DNA from: JAWKIW01 sp046331175
Lineage (GTDB): Bacteria; Actinomycetota; Acidimicrobiia; Acidimicrobiales; Acidimicrobilacustridaceae
DNA length: 42,859 nt
Direction of reading: 5' to 3'
Assembly (NCBI GenBank): GCA_046331175.1
Contig: JAXLRI010000024.1
Location: 1-42,859, forward strand
Each line of letters starts with the position of its first letter. Within the stretch, counting starts at the first letter, position 1. The notes beneath the pieces are model-generated. The model saw nothing but the letters and a program-made list of their open reading frames with translations, was not told where the DNA came from and did no database searches. Below are positions 8,619-16,922 of the stretch, in pieces. The position numbers were made by a program, and so were the translations under genes.

Positions 8619-8624
8619 TACGAT
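8619..8624 (+). promoter_or_regulatory. -10 box of the cyclase gene (leaderless type)
   Basis: TACGAT lies six bases ahead of the GTG at 8631, the same spacing as the divergent moxR box. Confidence 0.45.
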
Positions 8625-8630
8625 GGCCCG

Positions 8631-9842
8631 GTGAGCGACCGCGGGGAGCGCATCGGCTCGGGCGCGTGGAGCGCCCTGGCGATCCACGCCACCGTGTACG
8701 TCGCCGTCAACGGCCTGCTGGTGGCCTGCTGGGTGCTCTTCGGCGGCGGATCGGCCAACCAGCTGCCCACCGTGCTGACGAGCCTCGACGCCGCCCGAGC
8801 GCAAGGGTTCTGGCCGCTGTACGTGATGGTGTTCTGGGGCGCCGCCCTGGTCATCCACCTCGGCGTCGTGGTGGCCACCGCGCCCGGCCGACACCGCCGG
8901 CGGAAGGAACGACGGCGCCAGCAGCGCCGGCGGGCCGAGGTGCAGGCCACCGTGGTGAGCGCGCTGCCCGACGGCGTGCTCACCGACGCCGCCCTGGCCG
9001 GCATCCGCCTCACCGACGGCGACAAGGCGGCGCGGCGCGTGGCCCGGGCGACCGACGGCGGCCGCGGTCGGGGGCGGTCCGAGCCTCGCGGCCGAACCGA
9101 CGGATCTGACCGGTCCGGCCGCGCCGACCGGTCCGACCGAGCCAGCGGCCGCCGCGGCGGACGGTCCGACGGCCGAACCGACGAGCCGGTCGAGGGTCGC
9201 AGCACGCCGTCCCCGCGCATCGCCGACCCCGCTCCCCCACCGGTGCCGTCGACCATGGCCGACGCCGCGGGGGCCGATGGCGAGCACCGACCGGTGCGGC
9301 GTTGGGTCGCGGTGCTCTTCACCGACGTGGTCGAGTCCACCTCGCTCAACCAACGGCTCGGCGACGACGCCTGGGCCGAGCTGCTGGCCGACCACCGACG
9401 CGTGGTGCGGGCCGCGGTGGCCGCCCACGAGGGGGTCGAGGTCGGCACCCAGGGCGACGGCTTCCTGCTGCGCTTCGAGTCGCCCGAGGACGCGGTGCGC
9501 TGCGCCGCCGCCCTGCAGACCGAGCTGGCCTCCGCCCGCGACCGCGGGGACGCCCTGGAGGTCCGGATGGGCGTTCACGCCGGTGAGGTGGTCCACCACG
9601 ACGGTGACGACGTCGTGGGCACCGTGGTGAACCTCGCCGCCCGGGTCACCGACAGCGCCGGGCCGGGCGAGATCCTCGTCACCGAGCCGGTGGCCGACCA
9701 CCTGCCCGACGACGTCGTGCTCGTCGACCGCGGCCTGCGCCAGCTCAAGGGCTTCGACCGGCCTCGGCACCTGCTCGCCGTCGTGTGGCAGCCCGGCGCC
9801 GACCACATCGAGCTGGCCGAGGACCCCTCCCGCGTCCGCTGA
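8631..9842 (+). CDS. Membrane-anchored class III adenylate/guanylate cyclase-like protein
   Basis: 403 residues. Two predicted membrane helices (about 13-36 and 62-85) form a 2TM-type hairpin. They are followed by a basic segment, a low-complexity Arg/Asp/Ser/Gly linker (about 140-185), and a C-terminal class III cyclase domain (about 220-385). Metal-binding D232 (in FTDVVEST) and D276 (in QGDGF) are present, as are D327 and the transition-state residues N334 and R338 (in VGTVVNLAARV). The position that usually holds the base-selecting lysine, four residues before D276, is G272, so the substrate cannot be assumed to be ATP. The GTG start is leaderless-like. Transcribed away from moxR; a tandem repeat separates its end from proA. 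Confidence 0.85.
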   Translation: MSDRGERIGSGAWSALAIHATVYVAVNGLLVACWVLFGGGSANQLPTVLTSLDAARAQGFWPLYVMVFWGAALVIHLGVVVATAPGRHRRRKERRRQQRRRAEVQATVVSALPDGVLTDAALAGIRLTDGDKAARRVARATDGGRGRGRSEPRGRTDGSDRSGRADRSDRASGRRGGRSDGRTDEPVEGRSTPSPRIADPAPPPVPSTMADAAGADGEHRPVRRWVAVLFTDVVESTSLNQRLGDDAWAELLADHRRVVRAAVAAHEGVEVGTQGDGFLLRFESPEDAVRCAAALQTELASARDRGDALEVRMGVHAGEVVHHDGDDVVGTVVNLAARVTDSAGPGEILVTEPVADHLPDDVVLVDRGLRQLKGFDRPRHLLAVVWQPGADHIELAEDPSRVR

Positions 9843-9851
9843 TCGGCCGCC

Positions 9852-9985
9852 CGGCGCCACCACCGGCAGCCTGATGACGATGCGTCCGGGGGCCGGACAC
9901 GACGTCATCACCCTCGGTCAGACGGCGCCACCACCGGCAGCCTGATGACGATGCGTCCGGGGGCCGGACACGACGTCATCACCCT
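9852..9985. repeat. Two tandem copies of a 63-bp unit (71-bp period) with internal hairpins
   Basis: 9852-9914 and 9923-9985 are identical as read by eye, 71 bases apart start to start; the sequences after each copy differ. Each copy holds an imperfect hairpin (9872-9910 and 9943-9981): an 8-bp outer stem TGATGACG/CGTCATCA, a small internal loop, a 6-bp inner stem GTCCGG/CCGGAC and a GGG loop. The block lies between the convergent cyclase and proA stops, where a bidirectional terminator is expected. Confidence 0.8.
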
Positions 9986-9991
9986 GTCGGT

Positions 9992-11251
9992 TCACCCGCG
10001 CGTCTGACCGGTGCCGTGGACGACGTACTTGGCGGTGGTCAGCTGGCGCAGCCCCATGGGGCCCCGGGCGTGCAGCTTCTGGGTGGAGATGCCGATCTCG
10101 GCGCCGAAGCCGAACTCCTCGCCGTCGACGAACCGCGTCGACGCGTTCACCAGCACGGCGGCGGCGTCGACCTCGGTGGTGAAGCGCTCGGCGGCCTCGA
10201 GCGAACGGGTGACGATGGCCTCGGAGTGACCCGACGAGAAGCGGTTCACGTGGGCGATGGCCTCGTCGAGCGAGTCCACGACGCGCACCGACATCCGCAG
10301 GTCGAGGAACTCGGTGGCGTAGGCCTCGTCGTCGGCCGCCCCCGCCCCCGGCACGAGCTGCCGCGTGCGCTCGTCGCCCAGGAGCTCGACGCCGTCGAGG
10401 GCGGCGGCCGCGCGCGGGAGCAGCTCGTCGGCCACGGCCTGGTGCACGACCAGCGATTCGGCGGCGTTGCAGACCGACGGCCGCTGGGTCTTGGCGTTGA
10501 CGATGATGTCGACGGCCATGTCGAGGTCGGCGTGCTCGTCGACGTAGACGTGGCAGTTGCCGTCGCCGTCGATGACGTAGGGCACGGTGGCGTGGTCGAG
10601 GATCGACCGGATCAGCGACGGCCCTCCCCGGGGGATGAGGCAGTCGACCGACTCGGGCTGCTGCATGAACTCGACGGCGGCCTGGCGGCTGGTGTCCTCG
10701 ACCAGCACCAGCGCGTCAGCTGGGAGGCCGGCCTTCACGAAGGCGTCGCGCAGGATGCTGGCGATGGCGATGTTCGAGCTGATCGCCCCCGACGAGCCCC
10801 GCAGGAAGGCGGCGTTGCCCGACTTCAGGCAGAGGCCGGCGGCGTCGCTGGTGACGTTCGGGCGGTTCTCGTAGATGATGGCGACCACCCCGAGGGGCAC
10901 CCGCACCTGCCGGATGCGCAGGCCGTTGGGGCGCACCCACCCACCGAGGACCTCCCCGACCGGGTCGGCGAGCCCGGCGACCTGCACCAGCCCGGCGGCC
11001 ATGCCCTCGATGCGCCGCGGATCGAGCCGGAGGCGATCGATGACGGTGGCGTTGAGCCCCTCGGCGGTGGCCCGCTCGACGTCGGCCTCGTTGGCGGCGA
11101 GGACGGCCTCGCCGTCGGCCACGAGCAGGTCGGCAGCGGCCCGGAGGGCATCGTCCTTGACCGACGTGGAGGCCGTGGCGAGGACCCGCGATGCGGCCTT
11201 GGCCCGCCGTCCCAGCTCGGGGATCGACGCATCACCGTTGAGCACACCCAT
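9992..11251 (-). CDS. proA: Glutamate-5-semialdehyde dehydrogenase (gamma-glutamyl phosphate reductase)
   Basis: Second step of proline synthesis: NADPH-dependent reduction of gamma-glutamyl phosphate, usually in complex with ProB. With the ATG at 11251 the protein has 419 residues, the normal length. Recognisable stretches are VPLGVVAIIYENRPNVT, KSGNAAFLRGSS, the catalytic cysteine in QRPSVCNAAESL, and the C-terminal RGPMGLRQLTTAKYVV. A longer reading frame extends upstream, but the TAGGAT box at 11260-11265 and the match to family N-termini favour 11251. proB, its usual neighbour, lies about 8 kb away beyond a six-gene plus-strand block. Confidence 0.95.
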   Translation of the reverse strand: MGVLNGDASIPELGRRAKAASRVLATASTSVKDDALRAAADLLVADGEAVLAANEADVERATAEGLNATVIDRLRLDPRRIEGMAAGLVQVAGLADPVGEVLGGWVRPNGLRIRQVRVPLGVVAIIYENRPNVTSDAAGLCLKSGNAAFLRGSSGAISSNIAIASILRDAFVKAGLPADALVLVEDTSRQAAVEFMQQPESVDCLIPRGGPSLIRSILDHATVPYVIDGDGNCHVYVDEHADLDMAVDIIVNAKTQRPSVCNAAESLVVHQAVADELLPRAAAALDGVELLGDERTRQLVPGAGAADDEAYATEFLDLRMSVRVVDSLDEAIAHVNRFSSGHSEAIVTRSLEAAERFTTEVDAAAVLVNASTRFVDGEEFGFGAEIGISTQKLHARGPMGLRQLTTAKYVVHGTGQTRG

Positions 11252-11259
11252 GGCCGTCG

Positions 11260-11265
11260 ATCCTA
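11260..11265 (-). promoter_or_regulatory. -10 box of proA
   Basis: TAGGAT on the minus strand, eight bases before the proA ATG. No clear -35. Confidence 0.45.
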
Positions 11266-11330
11266 CCGGCCGCCCGCGTCCGACCTCTCCGGTGTCCGTC
11301 GGACAAGCCGTCCAGCAGCGGGGCGACCGG

Positions 11331-11336
11331 TAGGGT
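11331..11336 (+). promoter_or_regulatory. -10 box of the TerB-like/AAA+ gene
   Basis: TAGGGT, seven bases before the ATG at 11344. It divides the 92-base divergent region with the proA box. Confidence 0.5.
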
Positions 11337-11343
11337 GCGGTCC

Positions 11344-12831
11344 ATGGCGGTCGACCTGGGGCTCGACGTGGCGGTCGACGCGTTCGTCGACGCCCTCGCA
11401 CCTGTCCTGGCCCAGATCTACGACGAGCTGCCCGACGCCGACCCGGCGACGGCGCGCACCGACACGATCGTCGAGACCTACAACCTGGCGTGCGCCTTCA
11501 TCGACGCCGACGGCCGCGCCACCGACGACGAGCTGGCGGCGCTGGTGCACACCTTCGGTGCCCGCCTCGATCCCGCGCTGGCCCAGCGCTCCCCCGAGCA
11601 GGCCCGCCGGGAGGGCATCACCGCCGGGCGGTCGTCGTGGCTGACCTCGCCGTCCAACCTGTTCGAGGTCCTGCTCGCCGTCGATGGCCGCACCGGCTCC
11701 GACCATGCCTCCACCTACCGCCGCCACGCCGTCGCCATCGGCCACATGACGGCATCGCTCGACGATCAGGCCTCCCGGATGGAGCTCATCACCATCGAGC
11801 GCTTCCGGGGGATGCTGCAGGAGCGCATCACCGCGCTGGGCGACGCTGCGACGACCGGCGCACCGGCCGGCGGCTCGCCGGCCTCGGGTGGCAGGGCTGC
11901 CACCAACGACACGCCGGCCGACGCGCCCGCCGTCGAGCTGCCGCCGCCCCGGCCGCTCGACGAGCTGCTCGCCGAGCTGGACGACCTCGTCGGGATGGCC
12001 GAGGTCAAGCAGGAGGTGAAGCTGGTCGCCGACCTCCTCCAGGTCCAGCGCCTCCGCCACCAGCGGGGGCTGCCGGTCCTCGAGACGAGCCGCCACCTCG
12101 TCTTCACCGGCAACCCGGGAACGGGCAAGACCACCGTGGCGAGGCTGCTCGCCCAGATCTACCGCACGCTCGAGGTCGTCGACCGGGGTCAGCTCGTGGA
12201 GACCGACCGCGCCGGGCTCGTCGCCGGGTACGTCGGGCAGACCGCCACCCGGGTCACCGAGGTGTTCGACCGGGCCGACGGTGGCGTGCTGCTCATCGAC
12301 GAGGCCTATGCGCTGGTGCGCGGCAACGAAGGCGACTTCGGCCAGGAGGCCATCGACACCATCGTCAAGCTGGTCGAGGACCGGCGGGACCGCGTGGTCG
12401 TCATCGCCGCCGGCTACCCCGACGAGATGGGCGGCTTCCTCGACGCCAACCCGGGGCTCCGCTCGCGCTTCCCGAAGACCATCGAGTTCCCCGACTACTC
12501 CACCGACGAGCTGGTCGCCATCTTCACGTCGCTGGGCGACCGCAACCACTACCGGTGCGACGAGGCCGCCGCCGACAAGGTGCGGGCCTGGCTCGACGCC
12601 CAGCCGCGGGTCAAGGGGTTCGGCAACGGCCGCCTGGCCCGGAACCTCTTCGAGGATGCGGTGGGGCGCCAGGCCACCCGGATCGTCGGGTTGGGCGATC
12701 CCACCGACGACCAGCTCGTCACCCTCACCGCCGCCGACATCGCCGACCCGGGTGACGGCCCCGGCCACGAGCCCACAGAGGCGGCGGGGACCACGCCACC
12801 CGCACCCTTCGTCGACCGCGGCGCTTCCTGA
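11344..12831 (+). CDS. CbbX/SpoVK-type AAA+ ATPase with a TerB-like N-terminal domain
   Basis: 495 residues. The N-terminal part (about 5-165) is helical; its segment FIDADGRATDDEL at residues 52-64 recalls the acidic repeat of TerB-like domains. An Ala/Pro-rich linker follows, then a AAA+ core of the CbbX/SpoVK class: lead-in LDDLVGMAEVKQEV, Walker A GNPGTGKTT at 256-264, Walker B LLIDEAY with D319 and E320, and an arginine-finger segment SRFPKTIEFPDY. CbbX proteins remodel Rubisco, but no Rubisco is here, so another client is implied. The short in-frame GTG at 11335 is rejected because the -10 box fits the ATG at 11344. First gene of a six-gene plus-strand block. The AAA+ call is firm; the TerB-like call is by resemblance only. 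Confidence 0.85.
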   Translation: MAVDLGLDVAVDAFVDALAPVLAQIYDELPDADPATARTDTIVETYNLACAFIDADGRATDDELAALVHTFGARLDPALAQRSPEQARREGITAGRSSWLTSPSNLFEVLLAVDGRTGSDHASTYRRHAVAIGHMTASLDDQASRMELITIERFRGMLQERITALGDAATTGAPAGGSPASGGRAATNDTPADAPAVELPPPRPLDELLAELDDLVGMAEVKQEVKLVADLLQVQRLRHQRGLPVLETSRHLVFTGNPGTGKTTVARLLAQIYRTLEVVDRGQLVETDRAGLVAGYVGQTATRVTEVFDRADGGVLLIDEAYALVRGNEGDFGQEAIDTIVKLVEDRRDRVVVIAAGYPDEMGGFLDANPGLRSRFPKTIEFPDYSTDELVAIFTSLGDRNHYRCDEAAADKVRAWLDAQPRVKGFGNGRLARNLFEDAVGRQATRIVGLGDPTDDQLVTLTAADIADPGDGPGHEPTEAAGTTPPAPFVDRGAS

Positions 12832-12922
12832 CCAACGCGGGCGCGGGCGACGGACCGGGCGACGGCGCCGGCCGTCGCGGCGGGCGCGGGCGAACCGACG
12901 CGGCCGGGGACGCGGCGCCGGG

Positions 12923-12928
12923 TAGCGT
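12923..12928 (+). promoter_or_regulatory. -10 box of the substrate-binding-like gene
   Basis: TAGCGT, seven bases before the ATG at 12936. It suggests an internal promoter for the exported proteins of the block, separate from that of the AAA+ gene. Confidence 0.45.
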
Positions 12929-12935
12929 CGGCGCC

Positions 12936-13982
12936 ATGCGTCGGGCCCTGGCGGTGGTGGCAGCGGTGGCCATGATCGCCCTCGCCTTCCTGGTCCGTGG
13001 TCGCACCGGCGGCGGGACGTCGGCCGGCGACGGGCCGGCCACGCTGGTCTGCGCGCGCGAGCTCGATGCCGTGTGTCGCTCGCTGGAGTCGGCCAACCCC
13101 TGGCTGAAGGTCATCAGCGAGGACGCCAACCGCACGCTCACCACCCTCACCGCGCCCGAGCTCACCCCCGACGGCGCCCGGTTCGACGGCTGGCTGGTCC
13201 CGGCGCCGTTCCCGGTGATGGTCGCCGAGACCAGGGAGCGAGCCGGTTCGGGTCCGGTGCTGGGCGACCCCACCCGCGTGCTCGCCCGCTCGCCGCTGGT
13301 CATCGCGGTGTGGAACGACCGCCGCCAGGCGCTGCGGGGCCGCTGCGGGGACGACCTGACCTGGAAGTGCGTCGGATCGCTGGCCGGCGACCCGTGGGCC
13401 GAGGCCGGCGGCCAGGCCGCGTGGGGCGAGGTGAAGCCCGGGCTGCCCGACCCCACCCAGACCGCCGTCGGGCTGCTCGCGGACGGGCAGGCCACGGCCT
13501 CCTGGTTCGGCACCTCGGACTACGCCGCCAACGACTTCACCGACCCTGCCTTCCGCGACTGGTACGAGCGCCTGGCCCGCACCTCGACCGGCTCCGGGAC
13601 CCGGACCGGGACGCCGCTCGAGCAGATGCTCACCCTCGGACCCGCCACCTTCGACCTCGCCGCCTCCACCGAGGCGGCGGCCGGTCCGGCGATCGCCTCC
13701 AGCCGCGACAAGGATCGACTGGGCATCGTTTACCCTTCGCCCGGGGCGACGGCGGATGTGGTGCTGGCCCCGGTGGCAGGATCCCAAGCAGGAGCGCGCG
13801 TGAAGACGTTGCTCGAATCTCCCCAGGCTGCATCGGCGCTGGCCGCCGCCGGATGGCGGGTCGACGGCCAGCCGTCCCCGGCCGGCGTGCCGTCGACCCC
13901 ACCCCTGGCCGCCGACGACGGCCTGCCCCGCGCCGGCGTCCTGCAGGCGCTCCGCGCCCTGTGGGTCGAGGTCACCCGATGA
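12936..13982 (+). CDS. Exported substrate-binding-like protein, companion of the VWA lipoprotein
   Basis: 348 residues. A short basic start and a hydrophobic segment (about 3-20) form a signal peptide or membrane anchor; no lipobox cysteine follows directly. The rest has the look of a periplasmic-binding-protein (type II) fold, with LARSPLVIAVWNDRR near residue 115, QTAVGLLADGQA near 175 and a C-terminal SPGATADVVLAP segment. It looks like a shorter relative of the binding domain in the next protein, with which it shares the hydrophobic 'PLVIA' region followed by a lobe containing Trp and Gly. Its stop overlaps the next start (ATGA). Ligand unknown; no transporter permease or ATPase is nearby, so uptake is unlikely and sensing more likely. 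The fold assignment is inference. Confidence 0.7.
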   Translation: MRRALAVVAAVAMIALAFLVRGRTGGGTSAGDGPATLVCARELDAVCRSLESANPWLKVISEDANRTLTTLTAPELTPDGARFDGWLVPAPFPVMVAETRERAGSGPVLGDPTRVLARSPLVIAVWNDRRQALRGRCGDDLTWKCVGSLAGDPWAEAGGQAAWGEVKPGLPDPTQTAVGLLADGQATASWFGTSDYAANDFTDPAFRDWYERLARTSTGSGTRTGTPLEQMLTLGPATFDLAASTEAAAGPAIASSRDKDRLGIVYPSPGATADVVLAPVAGSQAGARVKTLLESPQAASALAAAGWRVDGQPSPAGVPSTPPLAADDGLPRAGVLQALRALWVEVTR

Positions 13983-15811
13983 GGCGGCCGAGCCGGTTGC
14001 GTGCCCTCGCCTCCGTCGCGGTGGCGCTCACGCTGGCCACGGGAGCGATGGCCTGCAGCAAGGGTGGAGGCGACGACGCCAGCGGGGTCAACGACCCCGG
14101 CGACTGCAAGGCCGTCGTCGACCTGGCGTCCTCGCCGGAGAAGATCGACCTCGTCACCGAGCTGGCCAAGTCGTTCAACCAGACCAAGACCAAGGTCGGT
14201 GACACCTGCGTGTTCGTCCGACCCAAGTCCCGGTCGTCGGGTGAGGCGATGCAGCTGCTCGCGTCGGGCTGGGACCAGGGCGCCGAGGGTGCCCCGGCGC
14301 CGGTCATCTGGTCGCCGGCGTCGAGCGCCTGGGGTGCGGTGCTCGACCAGCGCCTGGCCGAGCAGGGCAAGCCGGCCATGGCCGGCCAGGGCTCCCCGTT
14401 CATGAACACGCCGCTGGTCATCGCCATGCCCAAGCCCATGGCCGAGGCCCTCGGCTGGCCCGGCAAGGCCCTGGGCTGGTCGGACCTCATCGACCTCACC
14501 ACCAACCCCCAGGGCTGGGCCGCCTTCGGCCACCCCGAGTGGGGCCCGTTCCGCCTGGGCAAGACCAACCCGAACTACTCCACCAGCGGGCTGCACGCCT
14601 TCATCGCCCAGAACTACGCCGCCGCTGGCAAGACCAAGGACCTCACCGCCGAGGACCTCGACCGACCCCAGGTCGTCGACGCCAACACGAAGGTCGAGTC
14701 GGCCGTCGTCCACTACGGCGACACCACGCTGACGTTCCTCAACAACTGGTACCGCGCCGATCAGCGCGGCAACCCCTTCACCTACGCCTCGGCGGTGGCC
14801 GTCGAGGAGAAGTCGGTCATCGACTACAACTCGGGCAACCCCGACGGGAAGCTCGACCCGGGCGAGGAGCCGCGCAAGCCGAAGGTCCCGCTGGTCGCGA
14901 TCTACCCGAAGGAGGGGACGCTGTTCTCCGACAGCCCCCTGTTCGTGCTGAACGCCTCGTGGGTCACCGACCAGCAACGCCAGGGCGCCCAGGCGTTCCA
15001 GCAGTTCGTCCAGCAGGCGGACAACCAGCAGAAGGCCCTCCGCTACAACTTCCGGCCCAGCAACCCCCAGGTCGCCATCGGCGACCCGATCGTGTCGGGC
15101 AACGGGGTCGACCCCGCGCAGCCCCAGACGCTCCTGCAGGTCCCCTCCCCCGCCGTGACCAGCCAGCTGATCGACCGCTGGAACCAGCAGCGCAAGGCGG
15201 CCCGGGTCCTGCTCGTCATCGACGTGTCGGGCTCGATGGGTGACACCGCCGACAAGGAGAAGGGCCTGACCAAGCTCGAGCTGGCCCAGCAGGCCGCCAT
15301 CGACTCGCTCGACCAGTTCAAGCCCGAAGACCAGGTGGGTCTGCGGGTCTTCTCCACGGGGCTCGGCACCGGGCAGAGCCAGTCCTACCTCGACCTCGTG
15401 CCCATCGGCCCGGTGGCGGCCAACCGCGAGCAGCTCAAGACCAAGATCCGCGACCTGCGGCCCACCAACGGCACGCCGCTGTACGACACGGCCCTGCAGT
15501 CGTTCACGACGATGGTCGACGGCTACGACCCCACCCGCATCAACGCGGTCGTGCTGCTCACCGACGGCAAGAACGAGGACGGCATCACCCGCGACGACCG
15601 CCAGCAGCTCGACGACACGGTGCGAACCCTGCAGTCCCAGAGCCAGGGCGAGACGGCCAAGCCGATCCGGCTGTTCACCATCGGCTACGGCGCCGACGCC
15701 GACCTGCCCACCCTCAAGCAGCTGGCCGACGCCGCCAACGGCGCCTCCTACAACGCCAGCGACCCCAAGACCATCACCAAGGTGTTCACCGCGGTCGTCT
15801 CGAACTTCTAG
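13979..15811 (+). CDS. Substrate-binding and VWA domain lipoprotein
   Basis: 610 residues. An N-terminal signal ends in TGAMAC near residue 26, a plausible lipoprotein cysteine. A long extracellular solute-binding-like domain (about 35-360) contains TPLVIAMPKPMAEALGWP. The C-terminal VWA domain (about 405-605) has a complete MIDAS site: D415-V-S417-G-S419, T499 in NGTPLYDT and D529 in LLTDGKNEDG. The combination matches proteins annotated as substrate-binding and VWA domain-containing in Actinobacteria, several of which sit near tellurite-resistance-type genes. A metal-dependent ligand-binding surface outside the membrane is implied. The start overlaps the previous stop (ATGA), so the two exported proteins are probably made in fixed ratio. 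Confidence 0.88.
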   Translation: MRRPSRLRALASVAVALTLATGAMACSKGGGDDASGVNDPGDCKAVVDLASSPEKIDLVTELAKSFNQTKTKVGDTCVFVRPKSRSSGEAMQLLASGWDQGAEGAPAPVIWSPASSAWGAVLDQRLAEQGKPAMAGQGSPFMNTPLVIAMPKPMAEALGWPGKALGWSDLIDLTTNPQGWAAFGHPEWGPFRLGKTNPNYSTSGLHAFIAQNYAAAGKTKDLTAEDLDRPQVVDANTKVESAVVHYGDTTLTFLNNWYRADQRGNPFTYASAVAVEEKSVIDYNSGNPDGKLDPGEEPRKPKVPLVAIYPKEGTLFSDSPLFVLNASWVTDQQRQGAQAFQQFVQQADNQQKALRYNFRPSNPQVAIGDPIVSGNGVDPAQPQTLLQVPSPAVTSQLIDRWNQQRKAARVLLVIDVSGSMGDTADKEKGLTKLELAQQAAIDSLDQFKPEDQVGLRVFSTGLGTGQSQSYLDLVPIGPVAANREQLKTKIRDLRPTNGTPLYDTALQSFTTMVDGYDPTRINAVVLLTDGKNEDGITRDDRQQLDDTVRTLQSQSQGETAKPIRLFTIGYGADADLPTLKQLADAANGASYNASDPKTITKVFTAVVSNF

Positions 15812-15902
15812 GCGCCGGCGGCGCCACGGCGCACCGAAGAGCAGGACCACTCCAGGCGCCGGTGCGGCGAGGTGACGAGGATCGTGGGGCAGACTGGACG
15901 CC

Positions 15903-16922
15903 ATGGCTCCGTCGCGGTTCCGGGATCGCTTCTACACCCGACCCGTCGCCCGCGCCCTGACCTCGCCGCTCGGCATCGTGCTCGCCGGCGCCGGGGCCGC
16001 CGTGGGCATCGCCGCCGGACTGCCGCTGGTCGTGGCCGCCGGCATCGGCGCCGCCGCCTGGGCCGTCCGCGTGGCGGTCGCCATCCCCAAGGGCTTCGAC
16101 GCCGACGGCATCGATCCGTTCGACCTGCAGGACCCCTGGCGGACCTTCGTCTGGGAGGCGAAGCGGTCCCGACGCCAGTTCTCCGAGGCCGTCCGCCAGG
16201 CCCAGGAGGGCCCGCTGCGCGACCGGCTCGGCGAGATCGCCGACCGGGTCACCACCGGCGTCGAGGAGTGCTGGCGGGTGGCTCGCAGCGGCCAGTCGCT
16301 CACCGAGGCCCGAGCGCGCATCGACGTGGCGTCCATCACCAAGCAGCTGAGCGAGCTCACCTACGGCGCCAGCGCCGCGCAGGCCGCCGACCCCTCGACG
16401 GCGCTCGGCCAGACCGTCGTCGCCCTGCAGTCCCAGCTGGCCACGGCCAAGCGCCTCGACGAGGTCATCGCCGACACGCGCGATCGGCTCCGGCTGCTCG
16501 ACGCCCGCCTCGGTGAGGCCGTCACCCGGGCCATCGAGCTGTCGGCCCGGGTCCACGGCACCGACGACCTGACCGGGCTGTCCGACGACGTCGAGTCGGT
16601 GGTCGGCGAGATGGAGTCCCTGCGGGCCGCCCTCACCGAGACCGACGACCTGTCGAGCGCGCAGCAGGCCAGCCCGCCGCCTGCCCCCGGCCCGGCGGCG
16701 AGCGCCCCGACCGGGGCCCCCGGTCCGGCGACCGCCCCGGCCCCCGGGCCGACGCCCCCACCGCCCACGCCTCTGCCCCCGGCGGCCCCACCGTCGCCGC
16801 TGCTGCAGCCCCAGCCGGCCCCCCACGCCCAACCCCAGCCGCAGCCCGCGCCCCAGCGCGCGCCCCAGCCCCCTCCGCAGCCCTCGCCTCGGTCGGCCGA
16901 CGGCCCCCACGGCGCCCCATGA
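15903..16922 (+). CDS. Uncharacterised membrane coiled-coil protein with proline-rich tail
   Basis: 339 residues; I do not recognise the family. Residues about 20-58 are hydrophobic and Gly/Ala-rich and can form a membrane hairpin (ALTSPLGIVLAGAGAA, then LPLVVAAGIGAAAWAV). Residues about 75-245 are charged and helical with heptad-like spacing, likely a coiled coil. Residues about 255-339 are a Pro/Ala/Gln tail with clustered PQPQP-type repeats, suggestive of an extended linker or a binding tail. The start ATG follows a weak CAGACT box by seven bases. The stop overlaps the murJ start (ATGA), which ties the protein to the lipid II flippase. Position and shape recall the TelA-like members of Ter-type stress loci, but no sequence signature confirms that. 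Confidence 0.6.
   Translation: MAPSRFRDRFYTRPVARALTSPLGIVLAGAGAAVGIAAGLPLVVAAGIGAAAWAVRVAVAIPKGFDADGIDPFDLQDPWRTFVWEAKRSRRQFSEAVRQAQEGPLRDRLGEIADRVTTGVEECWRVARSGQSLTEARARIDVASITKQLSELTYGASAAQAADPSTALGQTVVALQSQLATAKRLDEVIADTRDRLRLLDARLGEAVTRAIELSARVHGTDDLTGLSDDVESVVGEMESLRAALTETDDLSSAQQASPPPAPGPAASAPTGAPGPATAPAPGPTPPPPTPLPPAAPPSPLLQPQPAPHAQPQPQPAPQRAPQPPPQPSPRSADGPHGAP

Noticed and set aside
11344..12831. True CbbX (Rubisco activase)
   Set aside because: No Rubisco or Calvin-cycle gene in the window, and the long TerB-like N-terminus is not a CbbX feature.
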